From contig JBBRTW010000107.1 in the NCBI GenBank assembly GCA_038244055.1, positions 1 to 17,012 on the forward strand: a DNA stretch of 17,012 nucleotides, given 5' to 3'. Position numbers and translations under genes: made by a program. Below the pieces are notes generated by a model, which worked only from the letters and a program-made list of their open reading frames with translations, did not search any database and was not told the DNA's origin. This stretch comes from DASPKW01 sp038244055. Its GTDB lineage: Bacteria; Planctomycetota; Phycisphaerae; Tepidisphaerales; Tepidisphaeraceae. Below are positions 14,411-17,012 of the stretch, piece by piece. Each line of letters starts with the position of its first letter. Position 1 is the stretch's first letter.

Positions 14411-15460
14411 ATGAAGATGCGCGTACTGGCGGCCGCGGGGTTGGCGATGGGTTTGATGCTGGCATTGAGCGCGAGCGCCCGCGCCGCCGCGCCTAAGCAG
14501 CCCGTGAAGGTCTTCGTTCTGGCCGGGCAGTCGAACATGGAGGGCAAGGCCAAGGTTTCGCTGCTGGAGTATCAGATCAAGCAGCCGGCCACGCGCGGCT
14601 TGTTCGAGCATCTTCAGAAGGAAGGAAAGTGGATCGAGCGCGAGGATGTGTGGATCAAGTTCCTCGAGCGCAAGGGAAACCTGACCATCGGCTACGGCAG
14701 CCCCAAGTGCATCGGCCCGGAGCTGGAATTCGGCATCGCGGTGGGGGATCGGTATGAAGAGCCGGTGCTGCTGATCAAGACGGCCTGGGGCGGGAAGAGC
14801 TTGTATCGGGATTTTCGCTCGCCCAGTGCGGGACTTCCGCCGGCCGAGGCGCTGGAGAAGATGCTGGCGGCGCAGAAGGCGAAGAAGCCGGCCACGACGA
14901 TGGAGGAGATCAAAGCGCCCTTCGGCGCTTCCTATCGGGCGATGCTGGAGGAAGTCAATTCAACGCTGGCGAATCTCAAAACGGTTTTCCCGCAATACGA
15001 AGGCCAGGGATATGAGCTGGGGGGATTTGTGTGGTTCCAGGGATGGAACGACATGATCAGCGATGAGTACACGGCCGAATATACAGTGAATCTGGGGCAT
15101 TTCATTCGCGACGTTCGGAAGGATTTCAAAGCGCCCGCGCTGCCGTTCGCGATCGGGCAGATGGGGGTGGATGGCGTCAAGGCCAGCGCCAAGACGCAGA
15201 AGTTCAAGGAGGCGCAGGCGGCGGTGATGAGCGAGCCGGAGTTCAAGGGAAATGTGGCGCTGGTGAAGACGGATGTCTTCTGGGATGAGGCGGCCGATGC
15301 GGTTTTCAAGAAGGGTTGGAGGCAGAACCTGGAGGAGTGGAACACGGTGGGGAGCGATTTTCCGTTCCACTATCTGGGGAGCGTCAAGACGATGTGCGCG
15401 ATCGGGAAGGCGCTGGGGGAGGGGATGATTGAGGTGAGGGGGGAGACTCTGCGCCGGTGA
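14411..15460 (+). CDS. Secreted SASA-domain carbohydrate esterase (sialate O-acetylesterase-like)
   Basis: A 349-residue exported esterase of the SGNH superfamily, SASA type (PF03629-like), expected to remove O-acetyl groups from glycans outside the cytoplasm. The signal peptide ends near ARA-AA (24-27). Block I is FVLAGQSNMEG (35-45) with nucleophile Ser41. GFVWFQGWND (205-214) is the family's third block. DFPFHYLG (316-323) supplies the likely catalytic Asp316 and His320. The length is typical for a single domain. The true sugar substrate is unknown, since family members act on acetylated xylans as well as sialates. It is divergent from the alpha/beta hydrolase. A short AAAACTA heptamer array begins two bases after the stop. 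Confidence 0.92.
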   Translation: MKMRVLAAAGLAMGLMLALSASARAAAPKQPVKVFVLAGQSNMEGKAKVSLLEYQIKQPATRGLFEHLQKEGKWIEREDVWIKFLERKGNLTIGYGSPKCIGPELEFGIAVGDRYEEPVLLIKTAWGGKSLYRDFRSPSAGLPPAEALEKMLAAQKAKKPATTMEEIKAPFGASYRAMLEEVNSTLANLKTVFPQYEGQGYELGGFVWFQGWNDMISDEYTAEYTVNLGHFIRDVRKDFKAPALPFAIGQMGVDGVKASAKTQKFKEAQAAVMSEPEFKGNVALVKTDVFWDEAADAVFKKGWRQNLEEWNTVGSDFPFHYLGSVKTMCAIGKALGEGMIEVRGETLRR

Positions 15461-15462
15461 AG

Positions 15463-15483
15463 AAAACTAAAAACTAAAAACTT
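15463..15483. repeat. AAAACTA heptamer array after the SASA gene
   Basis: AAAACTA, AAAACTA, AAAACTT are three in-phase units starting two bases after the TGA. They match the array at 5827-5847. The remaining gap to the Fic gene (15484-15614) shows nothing else I can support. Confidence 0.75.
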
Positions 15484-15614
15484 AAGGCAGCGACGCCGTT
15501 GCAACACCGGGTCAATCGAAGGTGCTTGGTCCCAAACACCGGGCGGGTCGTCCTTAAAAATGCCGCCAAATTGAGGGTAGAGGTATGCCCGGTTTGCCAT
15601 CGTCACACGCGTAC

Positions 15615-16778
15615 TCAACTCGCCTGCGTATCCTGCTCCAGCACCTTCAGGTAATGGTAGTAGACGTAGATCCGGTCGCGCAGTTTCCCGGTGGTTTCCC
15701 GGATGATCCGGGCCTTTTCCAGGACGCGCAGGGCATCGGTCGCCGTCGGCTTGCTCACCTTCAGTATCCGCATCGCCAGCGGCAGGCTCAGTACCGGGTT
15801 GCCCGGCAGTTTCTCGAATAGCCTCATCGTGGAGATTTTGACCCCGCGCTGCCTCGAGAGCGCCACACGATCCATCGACACGCGTGAGAAGAGCTTCTGC
15901 GCGGCCGCCACCGCATCCTCCGCGGCATCGCGGACGCATTCGAGAAAGAACAGCGTCCACCCCTCCCAGTCGCCATCGCTGCGCACGGCCGACAGGCGCT
16001 CGTAGTATTCCGCGTGCCGGCGCTTGAAGGCGACGCTCAGGTAAAGCAGGGGCGAATGCAGCAAACCCCAATGCTCCACCAGCAGCGCGATCAACAGCCG
16101 GCCGATGCGCCCGTTTCCATCGAGAAAGGGGTGGATCGTCTCGAACTGAACGTGAGCCAGCCCCGCGCGGATCAGCGGCGGCAGCGGATCGGGCGAATGG
16201 ATCCATTTTTCAAGCGAAGAAATTGCATCGGGGATTCTCTCCGGCGGCGGCGGTACGAAGCGCGCGTTGCCGGGGCGGGTTCCGCCCACCCAGTTCTGCG
16301 ATCGGCGGATTTCTCCGGGAAGCTTATCCCGGCCCCGGGCCCCTTTCAGCAATCGCTCGTGTGCGCCGCGCAGGAGCCGCATCGTCAGCGGCAGCCCCCT
16401 GGGCCTGGCCAGTTCCCGCCGAGCGTAGTCGAGCGCGGCCACATAATTGCAGACCTCGCGCACATCGTCGGGGCGATCGGGCTTTTCGCCCGCCTCGAAG
16501 GTCATCACATCGCGCAGTGTCGCCTGCGTCCCCTCGATCTGCGAGGTGATCAGGGCTTCCTTGCGCACGAACCCATAGAGAAACCATTTGGCATCCGGGA
16601 CCATATCCGCCGCAACAGAGAGTCGGGCGATGGATGCGGTCGCCTCGGCAAGGGCAACGGCGATCGGCCCCTCGACCGCCAGCGGCGGGTCGGCCGGCGG
16701 CAGCGGGAACGGAACGAACGCCCGCACCGCTTCATCGCCGAATTGAAGAACCTGAAAGGTGCCGGTAACGCGAGGCAT
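15615..16778 (-). CDS. Fic family protein (AMPylase-like) with C-terminal winged helix
   Basis: A 387-residue cytoplasmic Fic enzyme, which typically transfers AMP from ATP to a protein hydroxyl. The N-terminal region has the opening of the Fic_N type (AVRAFVPFPLPP, 17-28). TSQIEG (78-83) fits the inhibitory-helix motif [S/T]xxxE[G/N] with Glu82, placing it in the N-terminally self-inhibited class. The active-site motif HPFLDGNGRIGR (216-227) is complete. Residues about 330-372 (LAMRILKVSKPTATDALRVL, then a basic wing) form a winged helix, as in SoFic-like proteins. All catalytic residues are present, so the enzyme should be functional. No antitoxin-like small gene is adjacent. A nested palindrome lies 35-89 bases upstream of ATG 16778, suggesting autoregulation through the winged helix; this is inference. 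Confidence 0.94.
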   Translation of the reverse strand: MPRVTGTFQVLQFGDEAVRAFVPFPLPPADPPLAVEGPIAVALAEATASIARLSVAADMVPDAKWFLYGFVRKEALITSQIEGTQATLRDVMTFEAGEKPDRPDDVREVCNYVAALDYARRELARPRGLPLTMRLLRGAHERLLKGARGRDKLPGEIRRSQNWVGGTRPGNARFVPPPPERIPDAISSLEKWIHSPDPLPPLIRAGLAHVQFETIHPFLDGNGRIGRLLIALLVEHWGLLHSPLLYLSVAFKRRHAEYYERLSAVRSDGDWEGWTLFFLECVRDAAEDAVAAAQKLFSRVSMDRVALSRQRGVKISTMRLFEKLPGNPVLSLPLAMRILKVSKPTATDALRVLEKARIIRETTGKLRDRIYVYYHYLKVLEQDTQAS

Positions 16779-16812
16779 AACGCTGTAGACCCGTTGAAGG
16801 CTGAAATCGCCA

Positions 16813-16867
16813 GCTAGTAAAGAAATCTTAACTAGCGGAATCCGCTAGTCAACGTTTCTTTACTAGC
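16813..16867. promoter_or_regulatory. Nested palindromic operator upstream of the Fic gene
   Basis: Outer perfect 13-base arms GCTAGTAAAGAAA (16813-16825) and TTTCTTTACTAGC (16855-16867) enclose an inner perfect palindrome, ACTAGCGGA-A-TCCGCTAGT (16831-16849). Four CTAGT/ACTAG half-sites are thus arranged symmetrically. There is no T-run and no gene inside; it sits between the Fic start and the stop of the FGE-like gene, where a regulator of fic transcription would bind. Confidence 0.75.
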
Positions 16868-16888
16868 ATTTTGGCTGCTGGGGGCCGG

Positions 16889-17012
16889 CTATTTCCCGCT
16901 CTTTTCCTCCTCCATCACCAGCCGAATCCCCACATGCGCCCCATTCGACAGCCATCCCACCGAGCGCGGCTCCTCCGGGTCCAGGCGCTGCCAGTTCTTG
17001 TGGTACGCAGCC
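16889..17012 (-). CDS. Formylglycine-generating enzyme-like protein, C-terminus (partial)
   Basis: An open frame enters from the right edge and stops at TAG (16889-16891). Its 41 residues include AYHKNWQRLDPEEPRSVGWL and HVGIRLVMEEE. The pattern HK-x-W-Q-x-x-D-P-x-x-P-x-S-x-x-W, followed by a G-(F/I)-R-(L/V)-V strand, is typical of the end of SUMF1/FGE-sulfatase domains. FGE relatives convert a Cys to formylglycine in sulfatases or modify other proteins; planctomycetes carry many. The catalytic part is outside the window. Base usage matches the neighbouring genes. Confidence 0.7.
   Translation of the reverse strand, partial: AAYHKNWQRLDPEEPRSVGWLSNGAHVGIRLVMEEEKSGK

Noticed and set aside
15615..16778. 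Fic toxin-antitoxin pair
   Set aside because: No small antitoxin gene adjoins it, and the inhibitory TSQIEG motif is inside the Fic protein itself.

Overview
The window is about 17 kb of GC-rich bacterial chromosome. No rRNA, tRNA or CRISPR array was seen. The gene content suggests a Planctomycetota-type bacterium: a Tat-exported Gfo/Idh/MocA oxidoreductase, a GH71/GH99-like secreted hydrolase, a SASA-type esterase, a formylglycine-generating-enzyme-like C-terminus, a futalosine-pathway menaquinone enzyme and many dispersed intergenic palindromes. This assignment is inference from content; no phylogenetic marker was tested.

Layout. Positions 1-380 hold a transposase C-terminus and two repeat families. 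Positions 353-4178 carry three minus-strand genes: mqnE (menaquinone precursor synthesis), a five-helix membrane protein and a Gfo/Idh/MocA oxidoreductase. A MITE-like palindrome at 4378-4560 separates them from a plus-strand secreted GH71/99-like protein (4584-5834). A plus-strand AlbA_2/RecG-C-like protein (6130-8028) follows; it is visibly less GC-rich than its neighbours and is probably acquired. Next come a minus-strand DCC-family thiol-disulfide oxidoreductase, a cluster of intergenic repeats with a terminator, and a very long minus-strand fused indolepyruvate:ferredoxin oxidoreductase-like gene (8770-12759). A secreted alpha/beta hydrolase (minus) and a secreted SASA esterase (plus) are divergently arranged. 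A Fic protein with a C-terminal winged helix sits behind a striking nested palindrome. The window ends in the C-terminus of an FGE-like protein.

The most unusual content is a family of composite heptanucleotide repeat elements. Three copies lie inside protein-coding genes, one in mqnE and two in the oxidoreductase, and all three keep the host reading frame. They share one modular order: GTTGCGA-type or GTCAATT-type heptamers, GTCCGTT heptamers, a spacer, inverted AACGGAC heptamers, then CTTCTCG heptamers. In mqnE, 31 forward heptamers run without a phase slip and end in a hairpin with a perfect 21-bp stem. Because 7 is not divisible by 3, pure arrays encode the same cyclic heptapeptide in every frame of a strand, with no stops. 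Units that could create a stop occur only in harmless phases. Related heptamers (AAAACTA, and a degenerate GTAGGCA type) lie between genes, two of them at the ends of secreted-protein genes.

The genes do not form one pathway. Several encode export-directed proteins plausibly acting on polysaccharides (GH71/99-like, SASA, the hydrolase, Gfo/Idh). MqnE and the oxidoreductase belong to quinone synthesis and 2-oxoacid metabolism. The AlbA-like and Fic genes look like independent accessory genes.
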